Source: Acidocella sp. (GTDB lineage Bacteria > Pseudomonadota > Alphaproteobacteria > Acetobacterales > Acetobacteraceae). Taken from it: a stretch of DNA of 64,000 nt. A model generated the notes under the pieces. It saw nothing but the letters and a program-made list of their open reading frames with translations, searched no databases and was not told where the DNA came from. This document shows positions 34,750-44,299 of the stretch, piece by piece. The stretch's first letter is position 1. Each line of letters begins with the position of its first letter. Location: the NCBI GenBank assembly GCA_027308685.1, contig DAIDEE010000016.1:1-64000 (forward strand), in the 5' to 3' direction. A program made the translations under genes and the position numbers.

Positions 34750-35486
34750 GAAATCGTATGAAACAGCCGGTCCCAACGGATCTCAAACGGCCAATCCCAG
34801 AATTCATACCAGGGGTTTTGTAAATCGATCGAGAAGAAAATAACCGTGGCTGGCCCGAGCGCATTTTCAATCGGAACATAGCCCACGTCGTCCAGCACGC
34901 GGGAATCCAGGCTGTTGTCGCGGCTGTCACCCATCATGAACATATCGCCGGGGGGTACGGTATAAACCTGCGTATTATTGAAAAAACCTTGGTCAGTGGC
35001 TTTCAGAATTGAATGGACCTTGCCGCCCGGCAAGGTCTCAGTGTAACGGCGCATCACCACCGGGCCACCGCCGCTGGTATCGGTGTAGTCACCATCGTCG
35101 GTGCGGGGCACTTCCTGACCGTTGATATAAAGCTGCCCTTGCGTCACCTGAATGGTGTCACCGGGTAAACCAATCACCCGCTTGACGTAATCAACCGAGG
35201 TATCGCGCGGCAGGCGGAACACCACCACGTCGCCACGCTTGGGGCTCCAATGGGGAATTCGCCCTGAAAACAGCGGCGGGGAAAAAGGCAAGGAAAAATG
35301 CGAATACCCATAGGCAAATTTTTCCACAAACACGTAGTCACCCACCAGTAATGTGGGCACCATGCTGCCCGAGGGGATGAAAAACGGCTCAAACAGGAAG
35401 GTTCTGATCACCACGGCGATCAGGCCCGCATATATGATGGTTTTTACATTATCGACCAAGGTCGAATGTTGCTGCGGACGTTTCAC
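34746..35486 (-). CDS. lepB: Signal peptidase I
   Basis: Cleaves Sec and Tat signal peptides at the outer face of the inner membrane. It has one N-terminal membrane segment (IYAGLIAVVIRTFLF), the catalytic Ser in FIPSGSMVPTLLVGDY and the catalytic Lys in SVDYVKRVIGLPGD. The late box MFMMGDSRDNSLDSR is also present. 246 residues from a GTG at 35486 with AAGG upstream. First gene of lepB-rnc-era; divergent from dacA. Confidence 0.94.
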   Translation of the reverse strand: MKRPQQHSTLVDNVKTIIYAGLIAVVIRTFLFEPFFIPSGSMVPTLLVGDYVFVEKFAYGYSHFSLPFSPPLFSGRIPHWSPKRGDVVVFRLPRDTSVDYVKRVIGLPGDTIQVTQGQLYINGQEVPRTDDGDYTDTSGGGPVVMRRYTETLPGGKVHSILKATDQGFFNNTQVYTVPPGDMFMMGDSRDNSLDSRVLDDVGYVPIENALGPATVIFFSIDLQNPWYEFWDWPFEIRWDRLFHTIS

Positions 35487-35631
35487 CAGGTTGGCCTTGT
35501 TAATAATAATTGTTCATGAGTCACGGGCGCCTGCCCGTCGGGCAGTCAACGGCATCAAGCCCGGTGCTTGCGGCTTGTCAAGAAATGGGTGCACAGAGGG
35601 CCCGGATTTGCTTTCTAGCCGAGGACTAACC

Positions 35632-36921
35632 ATGCCGATGAACACAAGCATCAAACGCACTTTGCTGGCCACCATCGCCATTGGCGCTACCATCGCCGCC
35701 CCTTTTTCAGCCCAAGCCGCTAAAATGCACGCCAAACCCCATGCCGCCGTTAGCGCAACCAAGGGTGCCGGGGGGGCTGACCCCGAAAAAGCGACAGCCA
35801 CGCCGATGCCGACCGGGCCGGTGCCGGTGCCGGATTCGCCGACCGCTGACAAAAACACCCCCGCCCCGCCAACCCTGCCGGACATGACCTCATACGTCCT
35901 GATGGACGCCACGACCGGCGCCATTCTGGCCGAAGCGGCGCCAAATTTGCAGGTAGCCCCGGCCAGCCTGACCAAGCTGATGACCGCCCACATCACCTAC
36001 CAGGCCCTGCATCACGGCAGCCTGAAACTGGACCAGACCGTGCCGGTCAGCCCCGCCGCCTGGCACGCCGGTGGATCTCGGATGTTTATCGACACGACCT
36101 CAGTTGTGACCGTGGACCAGTTGTTGCACGGGCTGATTATTGATTCGGGCAACGATGCAGCAACCGCGCTGGCCGAGCAGATTGCCGGCAGCCAGGGCAC
36201 TTTTGTGCAGATGATGACCAAGGACGCGGCTGATTTAGGGCTGACCAACACGGTCTATACCAACCCCACCGGCCTGCCCGACCCGGCGATGCATACCACA
36301 GCCATGGATGTCGCCAAACTCAGCCGCATTATTTTGCAGGATGAACCGGAATTTCTCGATATCTCAAAGCAGCAAAGCTACAGTTTCAATAACATCACCC
36401 AGGCGAGCTGGAACCCGGTTTTGGCGCATGATCCCACCGTGGATGGCATGAAAACCGGCCTGACCGATGAATCCGGCCACTGCATCGACGCTACCGCCGT
36501 TCGTGGCGGTCGCCGGTTGATCGCAGTGGTGATGGGCGGACCAACCTGGCACGACAGCACAGCCGCGATTGAATCAATCCTCAATTACGGTGAGAAATTC
36601 TTCACCGACGTAACCCTCGCCAGTCCCGGAACCCAGATTGATACCCTGCAAAGCGCCGCATTGGATGCCGGGCAGGTGGCGGTGGGTGTTGCCCAGGCCA
36701 GTGTTATCACCCTGCCGACGGATGCTGCCGGGCATGTCCAGCACGCGGTGACCTACACGACCGATGTCAGCAACGGCGTGACCAAGGGTGAGGTGCTCGG
36801 AACCATCAATTACACGCTGGATGGCAAAACCATCGCCACCCTGCCTGCCGTTGCGCTGGCCGATGCCCCGGCCGCCAGCTGGTCCACCAAACTTTCCCGC
36901 GCTATCAAAAAAATGCTGTGA
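35632..36921 (+). CDS. dacA: D-alanyl-D-alanine carboxypeptidase (penicillin-binding protein 5/6 type)
   Basis: Trims the terminal D-Ala of peptidoglycan pentapeptides in the periplasm. 429 residues. It has a signal peptide (about 1-26, ending in SAQAA) and a Pro/Ala-rich linker. The SxxK motif is ASLTKLMTAH (Ser at about 112), the SGN motif is in IIDSGNDAATALAE, and KTG is in DGMKTGLTDESG. A C-terminal beta domain and a basic amphipathic tail (LSRAIKKML) follow, as in PBP5. The ATG at 35632 has GAGG seven bases upstream; the frame is open further back across lepB but that part is not coding-like. Confidence 0.92.
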   Translation: MPMNTSIKRTLLATIAIGATIAAPFSAQAAKMHAKPHAAVSATKGAGGADPEKATATPMPTGPVPVPDSPTADKNTPAPPTLPDMTSYVLMDATTGAILAEAAPNLQVAPASLTKLMTAHITYQALHHGSLKLDQTVPVSPAAWHAGGSRMFIDTTSVVTVDQLLHGLIIDSGNDAATALAEQIAGSQGTFVQMMTKDAADLGLTNTVYTNPTGLPDPAMHTTAMDVAKLSRIILQDEPEFLDISKQQSYSFNNITQASWNPVLAHDPTVDGMKTGLTDESGHCIDATAVRGGRRLIAVVMGGPTWHDSTAAIESILNYGEKFFTDVTLASPGTQIDTLQSAALDAGQVAVGVAQASVITLPTDAAGHVQHAVTYTTDVSNGVTKGEVLGTINYTLDGKTIATLPAVALADAPAASWSTKLSRAIKKML

Positions 36922-36930
36922 GCCAATAAC

Positions 36931-37197
36931 ATGACCGAAAACACGCCAGAAAACGCCGAAACACCGCCGGATCACCTCTCGATCGACCCCAAAAGCCCTT
37001 TTTTCAACGAGGCCATTCTGGAACGTGGCATCGGCATCCGGTTCAACGGGGTCGAAAAAACCAACGTTGAGGAATATAACGTCATGGAAGGCTGGGTTCG
37101 GGTCAGTCTTGGTAAATCGGTTGACAGAAAGGGCAACCCGATGACCATGAAGCTGAAGGGGGTGGTTGAACCTTACTTTCGCGATACCGCCGGTTAG
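36931..37197 (+). CDS. DUF3297 family protein
   Basis: An 88-residue soluble protein of the DUF3297 family, common in proteobacteria, function unknown. The characteristic core is HLSIDPKSPFFNEAILERGIGIRFNG followed by VEEYNVMEGWVRVSLGK (quoted in part) and a C-terminal VVEPYFRD. It begins nine bases after dacA and converges with the LOG-type gene, overlapping it by four bases at the stops. Confidence 0.85.
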   Translation: MTENTPENAETPPDHLSIDPKSPFFNEAILERGIGIRFNGVEKTNVEEYNVMEGWVRVSLGKSVDRKGNPMTMKLKGVVEPYFRDTAG

Positions 37198-37760
37198 CTC
37201 TGGAAATATTCGCTGCGAAGCTGGTTCAGCCGCGCCAAGGTTGCCGCGACGCTGGGCTGCATCTCGAACATCTCCAGCACATTAGGCCGCGCGAAGCCGC
37301 GTTCCACCGCTTGTGTGATCATTGCAAGGAAGGGTTGCGCCCAGCCGAGCACGTCGCACAGGATAATTGGCTTATTGTGCCGCCCGAGCTGTTTCCAGGT
37401 GAGTATCTCAAAAGTTTCATCATAGGTACCAAGCCCACCCGGCAGCACCACGAAAGCATCACCCAAGGCGAACAGGCGGCGTTTGCGGGTGTGCATCGAA
37501 TCAGTGACGATCAGCTCAGACAGGCCATGGAATTCAACTTCACGCTGCCGCAGAAAATCCGGGATAATGCCCGTTACATGGGCGCCCGCCGCCAGCGCAG
37601 CACTGGCAGTGATCCCCATAAGACCAACATTACCGCCACCAAACACCAAGTTCATGCCATGTCTAGCTAGCCCTTCGCCCAATTCTTTGGCATTGGCAGC
37701 GTACAAGGGGTCGACACCAGCGGAAGACCCGCAGAAAACAGTGACAGAATAACTACTCAT
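37194..37760 (-). CDS. LOG family protein (TIGR00730, nucleotide phosphoribohydrolase type)
   Basis: A Rossmann-fold LOG-type enzyme; family members release the base from cytokinin riboside monophosphates or AMP. The nucleotide motif PGGLGTYDETFEI is visible near the middle, with FGGGNVGLMG and TRKRRLF before it. The N-terminus VTVFCGSSAGVD is typical. The start is uncertain: ATG 37760 (MSSYSV) gives 188 residues, while ATG 37775 would add five. Longer in-frame starts overlap the divergent LysM gene. Confidence 0.85.
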   Translation of the reverse strand: MSSYSVTVFCGSSAGVDPLYAANAKELGEGLARHGMNLVFGGGNVGLMGITASAALAAGAHVTGIIPDFLRQREVEFHGLSELIVTDSMHTRKRRLFALGDAFVVLPGGLGTYDETFEILTWKQLGRHNKPIILCDVLGWAQPFLAMITQAVERGFARPNVLEMFEMQPSVAATLARLNQLRSEYFQS

Positions 37761-37846
37761 GACAACTTCATTCATCGGTTCGCTTTCGCAGTTCGCCGCT
37801 TCGTGGCAGGCTGACGTTAATGTGGCAAGCAAGGTTGGGATTCGAC

Positions 37847-38770
37847 ATGGCTCAGGACGCGCGTTCTAAAACAGGTATCGTCATCCTTATATTGGTGGCG
37901 CTGGGTGCCGTGGGTGGCCTGTATTACCTTGGCTCGAAACCTACCCTGCAACCAACCGCCAAAGCTCCTCCCCCAGCCCCCGCAGCGGTGGCGGCAGCAC
38001 CTGCCCCGGTGGCTCCGGAATTTGACGTGGTACGCGTGGATTCTTCGGGGAATACCGTGATCGCCGGACGGGCAGAGCCTGGCGCCGAGGTGACTGTGAA
38101 AAGTGGCGATAATGTTATCGGGACCGCCACTGCCGATGCGCACGGGGCGTTCGCCTTCGTGCTGCAAAGCCCGCTCGCCCCAGGGCCTCAGCAGTTATCA
38201 CTCTCTGAAAAACTGCCGAACGGCCAGATTGTTCCCGGCACTGTCAGCGCCTCGGTGGATGTGGCCAATGGTCCCAATGGTCAGACACTCACCGTGCTCT
38301 CCGGCCCAAGCGGCTCGAAAGTGGTCTCTGGTCAGGGGCCGCAGGCAGGCACACTGGGGATCGGCACAGTGGATTATGACGCCGAGGGCCATGCCATATT
38401 CTCGGGCACTGCCCCGGCGGGCGATCAGGTTGCGTTGTCGCTGGATGGTGTGCCGCTTGGCTACGCCACCACCGGGGCCGACGGCACATGGCATATATCG
38501 GCGCAAGTTCCGGCGACCAGCGGAACGCTTACAGTGGTGGACAAAAACGTCATTGTCAGAGCACCGTTCGCGCTGGAAACCCTGGCCAATGCCGTAGCCA
38601 ATGGACATATCGTCATCGCGCCGGGAGACAATTTATGGGTGATTGCCCGCCATGTTTATGGCCATGGCAACATGTACACCCTCATTTACAAAGCGAATTC
38701 GCAGCAAATCCGGGACCCGAACCTGATCTATCCGGGCCAGGCATTCGCGCTTCCGCAGCCAAAAGGTTAA
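37847..38770 (+). CDS. Membrane-anchored LysM-domain protein
   Basis: About 307 residues. An N-terminal signal-anchor (residues about 10-29) is followed by a Pro/Ala linker and two or three Ig-like beta domains (SSGNTVIAGRAEPGAEVTV; AIFSGTAPAGDQVALSLDG). A C-terminal LysM domain follows (IVIAPGDNLWVIARHVYG ... YPGQAFALP), which binds peptidoglycan N-acetylglucosamine. It is likely an envelope-tethering or peptidoglycan-associated protein. The ATG at 37847 is preferred to an upstream in-frame start. psd starts nine bases downstream. Confidence 0.85.
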   Translation: MAQDARSKTGIVILILVALGAVGGLYYLGSKPTLQPTAKAPPPAPAAVAAAPAPVAPEFDVVRVDSSGNTVIAGRAEPGAEVTVKSGDNVIGTATADAHGAFAFVLQSPLAPGPQQLSLSEKLPNGQIVPGTVSASVDVANGPNGQTLTVLSGPSGSKVVSGQGPQAGTLGIGTVDYDAEGHAIFSGTAPAGDQVALSLDGVPLGYATTGADGTWHISAQVPATSGTLTVVDKNVIVRAPFALETLANAVANGHIVIAPGDNLWVIARHVYGHGNMYTLIYKANSQQIRDPNLIYPGQAFALPQPKG

Positions 38771-38779
38771 TGAGTAACT

Positions 38780-39457
38780 ATGGATATTTTTGAGAGCATC
38801 AAATCAGCCTTCGCGCCGCCGCATAAAGCCGGGTACCCGTTTATCGCGGGTGGCATTGCGGTGGCATGTCTAGGGCTGCTTTTTTGGCATCCGCTGGCTT
38901 GGGCAGGGCTGATTTTTGCGCTGTTCTGCCTGTATTTTTTCCGCGACCCGGAACGCGTGGCGCCACCGCGCGGCAACGTATTTTTGGCCCCGGCGGACGG
39001 GCTGGTGGTGAGCATTGAACAAGCTGTGCCGCCGGTTGAGCTTGGGCTCGGTGAAATTTTGCGCCCCCGCGTGGCGATTTTTCTCTCGGTGCTGGATGTT
39101 CATGTGAACCGTGCCCCGATCGCCGGAACCGTCACGCGCATTGCCTATCGCGCCGGCAAGTTCCTCAACGCAGCTGAGGACAAAGCCTCCGACGACAACG
39201 AACGCAACGCCCTGGCGATGAAGCTGCCGTCTGGCCATGAGATTGCGGTAGTGCAGATCGCCGGGCTGATCGCGCGGCGGATTTTGTGCGACGTGAAGGA
39301 AGGCCAGAGCCTGGCTGCGGGTGAGCGGTTCGGGATCATTCGCTTTGGCAGCCGCACCGATTTGTATTTGCCCGAAGGCACCGTGCCGTTGGTGGCAGTG
39401 GGCCAGCGGATGATCGGCGGCGAAACCGTCATCGCTGAGTTGCCCCCGGCCGCATGA
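38780..39457 (+). CDS. psd: Phosphatidylserine decarboxylase proenzyme (short type)
   Basis: Makes phosphatidylethanolamine from phosphatidylserine. 225 residues, the short (psd-A-like) form. A hydrophobic N-terminal region (about 17-52) is followed by FFRDPER and APADGLVV, then FLSVLDVHVNRAPIAG and a C-terminal FGSR in RFGSRTDLYLP. FGSR is the position of self-cleavage that yields the pyruvoyl prosthetic group on the Ser. It is followed 10 bp later by pssA, which makes its substrate. Confidence 0.94.
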   Translation: MDIFESIKSAFAPPHKAGYPFIAGGIAVACLGLLFWHPLAWAGLIFALFCLYFFRDPERVAPPRGNVFLAPADGLVVSIEQAVPPVELGLGEILRPRVAIFLSVLDVHVNRAPIAGTVTRIAYRAGKFLNAAEDKASDDNERNALAMKLPSGHEIAVVQIAGLIARRILCDVKEGQSLAAGERFGIIRFGSRTDLYLPEGTVPLVAVGQRMIGGETVIAELPPAA

Positions 39458-39467
39458 GACTGGCTCC

Positions 39468-40307
39468 ATGAGCAACACCATGCGCCGCCGCCCACCTCGC
39501 CGCCCCCGCCTCACCGGCCAGAGCTTCAACCGGATGCTGCCCAACCTGATGACCCTGATGGGGTTATGTATCGGGCTATCATCGGTGCGGCTGGCGATGG
39601 ATGGCAAGTTTGGCAGTGCGGTGATCGCGATTGCGGTGTCAGGGGTCATTGATGGGCTGGATGGCCGGCTGGCGCGGTTGCTCAAAGCCACGTCGCGCTT
39701 CGGCGCTGAATTCGACAGCCTGGCGGATTTTCTGTGCTTTGGCGTGGCCCCCGGGTTCGTGCTTTACATGTGGTCGTTGCAGGATTGGGGGGCGATCGGG
39801 TTTTTGCCGACCCTGATGTATGTCTCGGCCATGGCGCTGCGGCTGGCGCGCTTTAACGCGGCATTGGAAACCGCACCGCCGGCGGCCTTTGCCTATAATT
39901 TCTTCACCGGCGTCCCGGCGCCGGCGGGGGCGATATTGGCGTTGTTTCCGCTCTTTGTCGGGCTGGAGGCGGATAAAGCCCATTGGATATGGCTACGCGA
40001 TGCCGTTGCATTTCCGCTGTTTTCCGGCGGCATTCTGGTGGCGGTGGCGCTGCTGTGTGTTTCCACCCTGCCGGTGTGGAGCTTCAAAAACTTCAAGGTA
40101 CCCACCGCCAGCGTGCTGCCGTTATTGCTGGGGGTGGTGATTTTCGTCGCCGTTTTGATCGCCGACCCCTACGCGGCGGGCGCGTTGGTGGGCATTATGT
40201 ACGTAGCGATGCTGCCGTTCAGCCGCCGAAGTTACAAAAAGCTGGCGGCTGAGGCGGAAGAACGGCGGCACCATGAGGATACAACACGCACGGAACAGGC
40301 CCTATAA
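39468..40307 (+). CDS. pssA: CDP-diacylglycerol-serine O-phosphatidyltransferase
   Basis: Integral membrane enzyme making phosphatidylserine from CDP-diacylglycerol and serine. It has the CDP-alcohol phosphotransferase motif DG..AR...G...D...D in DGLDGRLARLLKATSRFGAEFDSLAD (quoted across about residues 64-89). About seven hydrophobic segments are evident, and a basic, acidic-rich tail ends the protein. 279 residues. The psd-pssA pair is typical for phosphatidylethanolamine synthesis. Its stop overlaps the convergent CobW-like mini gene by a few bases. Confidence 0.94.
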   Translation: MSNTMRRRPPRRPRLTGQSFNRMLPNLMTLMGLCIGLSSVRLAMDGKFGSAVIAIAVSGVIDGLDGRLARLLKATSRFGAEFDSLADFLCFGVAPGFVLYMWSLQDWGAIGFLPTLMYVSAMALRLARFNAALETAPPAAFAYNFFTGVPAPAGAILALFPLFVGLEADKAHWIWLRDAVAFPLFSGGILVAVALLCVSTLPVWSFKNFKVPTASVLPLLLGVVIFVAVLIADPYAAGALVGIMYVAMLPFSRRSYKKLAAEAEERRHHEDTTRTEQAL

Positions 40308-40634
40308 ACGGTAGCGGGCAGCGCTCAGCACGTCGTTCACCACAGCATCCCGCACCACGGCTTCACCTTCCGGTGAGGCCAGCACCACCACGCGCTTGAA
40401 AAACGGCGCTTTGCCAGTAGCGCGGGCACGGAACATGGCGGTCAGGGCGTCGGCCACCGGGCTGCGCGGCGTGCAGCAAGTGCAGCCAATGATATGCCCT
40501 GGCTTACCTCGTGCGAAGGTGATTGCGTAGTTGCCTGATGGGGGTTCATGGCCAGCTTCCGCCAAAATAGCATCGGTGGCACGCGGCGAACCACCCATCA
40601 CAATCTCAATACGCATATCTGTCGAACTGGTCAT
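40302..40634 (-). CDS. Short CobW/G3E-like protein lacking an intact P-loop
   Basis: A 110-residue protein. The sequence IIGCTCCTPRSPVADALTAM followed by FKRVVVLASPEG matches the CxCC metal site and following strand of G3E (CobW/YjiA/ZNG1) GTPases, and it stops at the ARYRL position where that fold normally continues. The N-terminus IEIVMGGSPRATDAIL aligns where the Walker A GxxxxGKT would lie, but the Lys and Thr are missing. It could be a stand-alone metal-binding protein derived from a G3E protein, or a remnant. It is divergent from cobalamin-dependent metH, with only 38 bp between starts. The start at 40634 is probable; 40616 is possible. Confidence 0.55.
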   Translation of the reverse strand: MTSSTDMRIEIVMGGSPRATDAILAEAGHEPPSGNYAITFARGKPGHIIGCTCCTPRSPVADALTAMFRARATGKAPFFKRVVVLASPEGEAVVRDAVVNDVLSAARYRL

Positions 40635-40672
40635 TCTCTGGACATAGGGCGTTTCCGGTGTATCTGACAGGC

Positions 40673-43600
40673 ATGACCAAGCCACATCTTCTTGAAGCTC
40701 TGCAACACCATGTTCTGTTATGTGACGGCGGCATGGGCTCGCGCGTCCAGGCACTCACGCTCGATGTTGAGAAAGACTATTGGGATAAGGAAAACTGCAC
40801 GGAAGTGCTGAATCTTTCCCGCCCTGATCTCGTGCGTGACATCCACCGCGGCTATTTCGCCGCCGGGTCAGACATGGTGCAGACCAACAGCTTTGGCGGC
40901 TCGCCGATCACTTTGGCGGAGTTCGACCTCCAGGACCGCCATTTCGAGATCAATAAAATCGCCGGGGAACTGGCCCGCGAAGCGGCTGAGAGTTTCACCG
41001 ATGGGCGGGTTCGCTATGTGGTGGGCTCCATCGGGCCGGGCACCAAGCTGCCGAGCCTGGGGAATATTGCCTATGACCCGCTGGAATTTGCGCTGTATCA
41101 ACAGTCGCAAGGCCTCATCGCGGGCGGCGTGGATGCGATTCTCATTGAGACCTGTCAGGACACCTTGCAGATTAAAGCGGCGGTGAACGGCGCGAAGCGG
41201 GCGCGGCTTGAGGCGAAGTCGGATATTCCGATTTTCGTGCAGGTGACCGTTGAAACTACCGGCACCTTGCTGGTAGGGCCGGATATTGCCGCCGCCTCAA
41301 CCGTCATCCACGCACTCGATGTGCCGATGATCGGGCTGAACTGCGCCACCGGACCGCAGGAAATGGCTGAGCATGTGCGCTACCTGTCCCAAAATTGGCC
41401 CGGCCTGATTTCGGTGCAGCCGAACGCTGGACTGCCGGAGCTGGTGGACGGCAAAACCCACTACCCGCTGGCCGGGCCGGAAATGGCAAGCTGGGTGGAA
41501 CGCTTCGTGGTGGAAGATGGGGTCAACCTGATTGGCGGCTGTTGCGGGACCTCCATCCCGCATATCGAGGCGCTGGATGCGATGCTGAAACGCTTGGGCC
41601 AACCCCGCCCGGAGCCAGTGTTGCGCAAGCCCCTCTGGGTGCCATCGGTCGCCAGCCTGTATGGCGCGACGCCGCTGCGGCAGGAAAACAGCTATTTCTC
41701 CATCGGCGAGCGCTGCAACGCCAATGGCTCGAAAAAATGGCGCGAGTTGCAGGAGGCCGGCGATTGGGATGGCTGTGTGGCGGTGGGCCGCGAACAGGTG
41801 GCGGAATTTTCCAATGCGCTGGATATTTGCACCGCCTTTGTAGGCCGCAATGAAGTGGCCGAGATGAACGAGGTGATTACTCGCTTCACCTCATCGGTGA
41901 ATGCGCCTTTGGTGATCGATTCCACCGAAACCAACGTCATCGAGGCGGCGCTGAAACTGCATGGCGGCAAGCCGATTATTAACTCGATCAATTTCGAAGA
42001 TGGTGAACACGCGGCCACCGAACGTTTGATTCTGGCGAAGAAATTTGGCGCCGCGGTGATAGCGCTCACCATTGATGAAGTGGGCATGGCGAAGGAGCCT
42101 GCCGACAAGCTGCGCATCGCCCGCCGACTGGTGGAGTTTGCCTGCCATAAGCACGGCCTGGCGCAATCAGATTTATTGATCGACCCGCTGACCTTCACCA
42201 TTGCCACCGGCAATGAGGATGATCGTAAATTGGGGCAATGGACGTTGGAGGGCATCAAGGCCATCCACGATGAATTTCCCGATATTCAAATTATTCTTGG
42301 TTTGTCCAACATCTCCTTCGGGTTAAACCCCGCTGCCCGCGCCGTGCTGAACTCGGTGTTCCTGGATTTGGCGGTGAAGGCCGGCATGACCGGGGCGATT
42401 GTGCATGTCTCGAAAATCCGGCCCTTGCATTTGATTGCGGCTGAGGAAGTAAAAGTGTGCGAGGATTTGATCTTTGACCGCCGCACCGAAGATTACGATC
42501 CGCTGCAAAAGCTGCTGGAAATCTTCGCCGACCGTAAACTGGCCGATGCGACCAAGAAAAAACGCTCGGAGACGGTTGAAGGCCGGTTGAAGGACCGGAT
42601 TGTGGATGGCGACCGTAAAGGTTTGTCGGATGAGTTGGACGAGGCGCTGAAAACCCTCAAGCCGCTTGAGATCATCAACAACGTGCTGCTGGACGGCATG
42701 AAAGTGGTAGGCGAGTTGTTTGGCGCGGGCAAAATGCAATTACCGTTTGTACTGCAATCGGCTGAGACGATGAAAGCTGCCGTGGCGTATCTGGAGCCGA
42801 TGATGGAGCGCGTGGCCGGTGAGGAGCGCGGGATTATCGTGCTCGCCACCGTGAAGGGCGATGTGCATGATATCGGCAAAAACCTCGTCGATATCATCCT
42901 GACCAATAACGGCTATAAGGTGGTCAATCTCGGCATCAAGGTGCCGTTGGCGGATATGGTGGTGGCGGCCAAGGAACACCGGGCGCACGCCATTGGCATG
43001 TCCGGCCTGCTGGTAAAATCCACCGTGGTGATGCGCGAGAACCTCGAGGAAATGTCCCGCCAGGGGCTGACGATTCCGGTGATGCTGGGCGGTGCCGCGC
43101 TGACGCGCAACTATGTGGAAGATAATTGCGTAGCGGCCTATGCCTCGGGCCGCGTGGCCTATGCGCGCGATGCGTTCGATGGGCTGCATCTGATGGACAA
43201 GGTCACCGGGAATGCGTTCGATGATTATCTGGCCGTCATCCAGTCAAAGCGCAAAGGAAAATCCAAAAACACCAAGCGCCAGCTTGGCACCGCTGATGTG
43301 GCGGCCTTCCAGCCGGTGGATGTGAAGGCAGTCCAGGCGCGCCGCCGGCGTTTGACACAATCAGAACCAGCCATCACGCCGCCGTTCTGGGGCGCTAAAA
43401 TATTAGAGGCCCCCACCAAGGCCATCGTGCCATTCATCAATGAGCGTTCGTTGTTTCAGTTTCAGTGGGGCTTTCGCAAGCAGGGCAAGTCGCTGGATGA
43501 TTTCCTGGGTTGGGCGCGGCAGGAATTGCGCCCGGTGATGAAACGGATGCTGGATTTATGTGAGGCCGACAAAATCCTCAAACCGCAGGCCGCCTATGGC

Positions 43601-44158
43601 TATTGGAAGGCCGCCGGTCAGGGCAATGATTTAATTCTGTTCGCCGAAGATGGCGCGACCGAAGTGGCCCGCTTTGCCCTGCCTCGCCAACCGAAGGATG
43701 ACGGCGAATGCATCGCCGATTTCTTCCGCGATGTGAATGATGAGCAGCGCGACGTGATCGGGCTGCAAGTGGTCACGGTTGGTCAGCGAGCCTCGGAAGT
43801 GGCGCGGGAATGGTTCGAGGAAAACCGCTATCAGGATTATTTGTATCTGCACGGCATTTCAGTGGAAATGGCGGAAGCCTTGGCCGAATACACCCATAAG
43901 CGCATTCGTGCCGAGTTGGGCTTTGCCGCTGAGGATGACCGCGACATGGAGAAAATGCTCGGCCAGTCCTATCGCGGCTCGCGCTATTCGTTTGGCTACC
44001 CAGCCTGCCCGAACATCGAGGACCAGGAGCAGTTGCTGAAATTACTGGGGGCGGAGCGGATTGAGGTGTCGCTTTCGGATGAATATCAGTTGCACCCCGA
44101 GCAATCGACCAGCGCGATTGTGGTGCTGAACCGGCACGCAAAGTATTTTTCTGTTTAA
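40673..44158 (+). CDS. metH: Cobalamin-dependent methionine synthase
   Basis: Transfers a methyl group from methyltetrahydrofolate to homocysteine through cobalamin. 1,161 residues with all modules. The homocysteine domain has zinc cysteines in LNCATG (about 224) and GGCCGTS (about 289). A pterin-binding barrel follows (SYFSIGERCNANGSKKW), then the cap helices. The B12 domain has DVHDIGKN near residue 730 (the lower-ligand His), and the C-terminal AdoMet reactivation domain has RAELGFA and YRGSRYSFGYPACP (this last in part). The ATG at 40673 is preferred; the frame opens 15 bp earlier. No cobalamin riboswitch fits in the 38-bp upstream gap. Confidence 0.97.
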   Translation: MTKPHLLEALQHHVLLCDGGMGSRVQALTLDVEKDYWDKENCTEVLNLSRPDLVRDIHRGYFAAGSDMVQTNSFGGSPITLAEFDLQDRHFEINKIAGELAREAAESFTDGRVRYVVGSIGPGTKLPSLGNIAYDPLEFALYQQSQGLIAGGVDAILIETCQDTLQIKAAVNGAKRARLEAKSDIPIFVQVTVETTGTLLVGPDIAAASTVIHALDVPMIGLNCATGPQEMAEHVRYLSQNWPGLISVQPNAGLPELVDGKTHYPLAGPEMASWVERFVVEDGVNLIGGCCGTSIPHIEALDAMLKRLGQPRPEPVLRKPLWVPSVASLYGATPLRQENSYFSIGERCNANGSKKWRELQEAGDWDGCVAVGREQVAEFSNALDICTAFVGRNEVAEMNEVITRFTSSVNAPLVIDSTETNVIEAALKLHGGKPIINSINFEDGEHAATERLILAKKFGAAVIALTIDEVGMAKEPADKLRIARRLVEFACHKHGLAQSDLLIDPLTFTIATGNEDDRKLGQWTLEGIKAIHDEFPDIQIILGLSNISFGLNPAARAVLNSVFLDLAVKAGMTGAIVHVSKIRPLHLIAAEEVKVCEDLIFDRRTEDYDPLQKLLEIFADRKLADATKKKRSETVEGRLKDRIVDGDRKGLSDELDEALKTLKPLEIINNVLLDGMKVVGELFGAGKMQLPFVLQSAETMKAAVAYLEPMMERVAGEERGIIVLATVKGDVHDIGKNLVDIILTNNGYKVVNLGIKVPLADMVVAAKEHRAHAIGMSGLLVKSTVVMRENLEEMSRQGLTIPVMLGGAALTRNYVEDNCVAAYASGRVAYARDAFDGLHLMDKVTGNAFDDYLAVIQSKRKGKSKNTKRQLGTADVAAFQPVDVKAVQARRRRLTQSEPAITPPFWGAKILEAPTKAIVPFINERSLFQFQWGFRKQGKSLDDFLGWARQELRPVMKRMLDLCEADKILKPQAAYGYWKAAGQGNDLILFAEDGATEVARFALPRQPKDDGECIADFFRDVNDEQRDVIGLQVVTVGQRASEVAREWFEENRYQDYLYLHGISVEMAEALAEYTHKRIRAELGFAAEDDRDMEKMLGQSYRGSRYSFGYPACPNIEDQEQLLKLLGAERIEVSLSDEYQLHPEQSTSAIVVLNRHAKYFSV

Positions 44159-44299
44159 CCTGAGTTGGTTAGCTAGAATTTGCCTAAAAATTAATCGGTT
44201 GCGCCGTGATATATTGTTGCGGCGCAAAAATTTCTTGGCCTTTGCGTATTATCTATGCAACAATTCTCCGTCTTTCACACGAACGAAGGAGCCAAACCG

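Noticed and set aside
40635-40672. Possible cobalamin riboswitch upstream of metH
   Set aside because: Only 38 bp separate the divergent starts, far too short for one.
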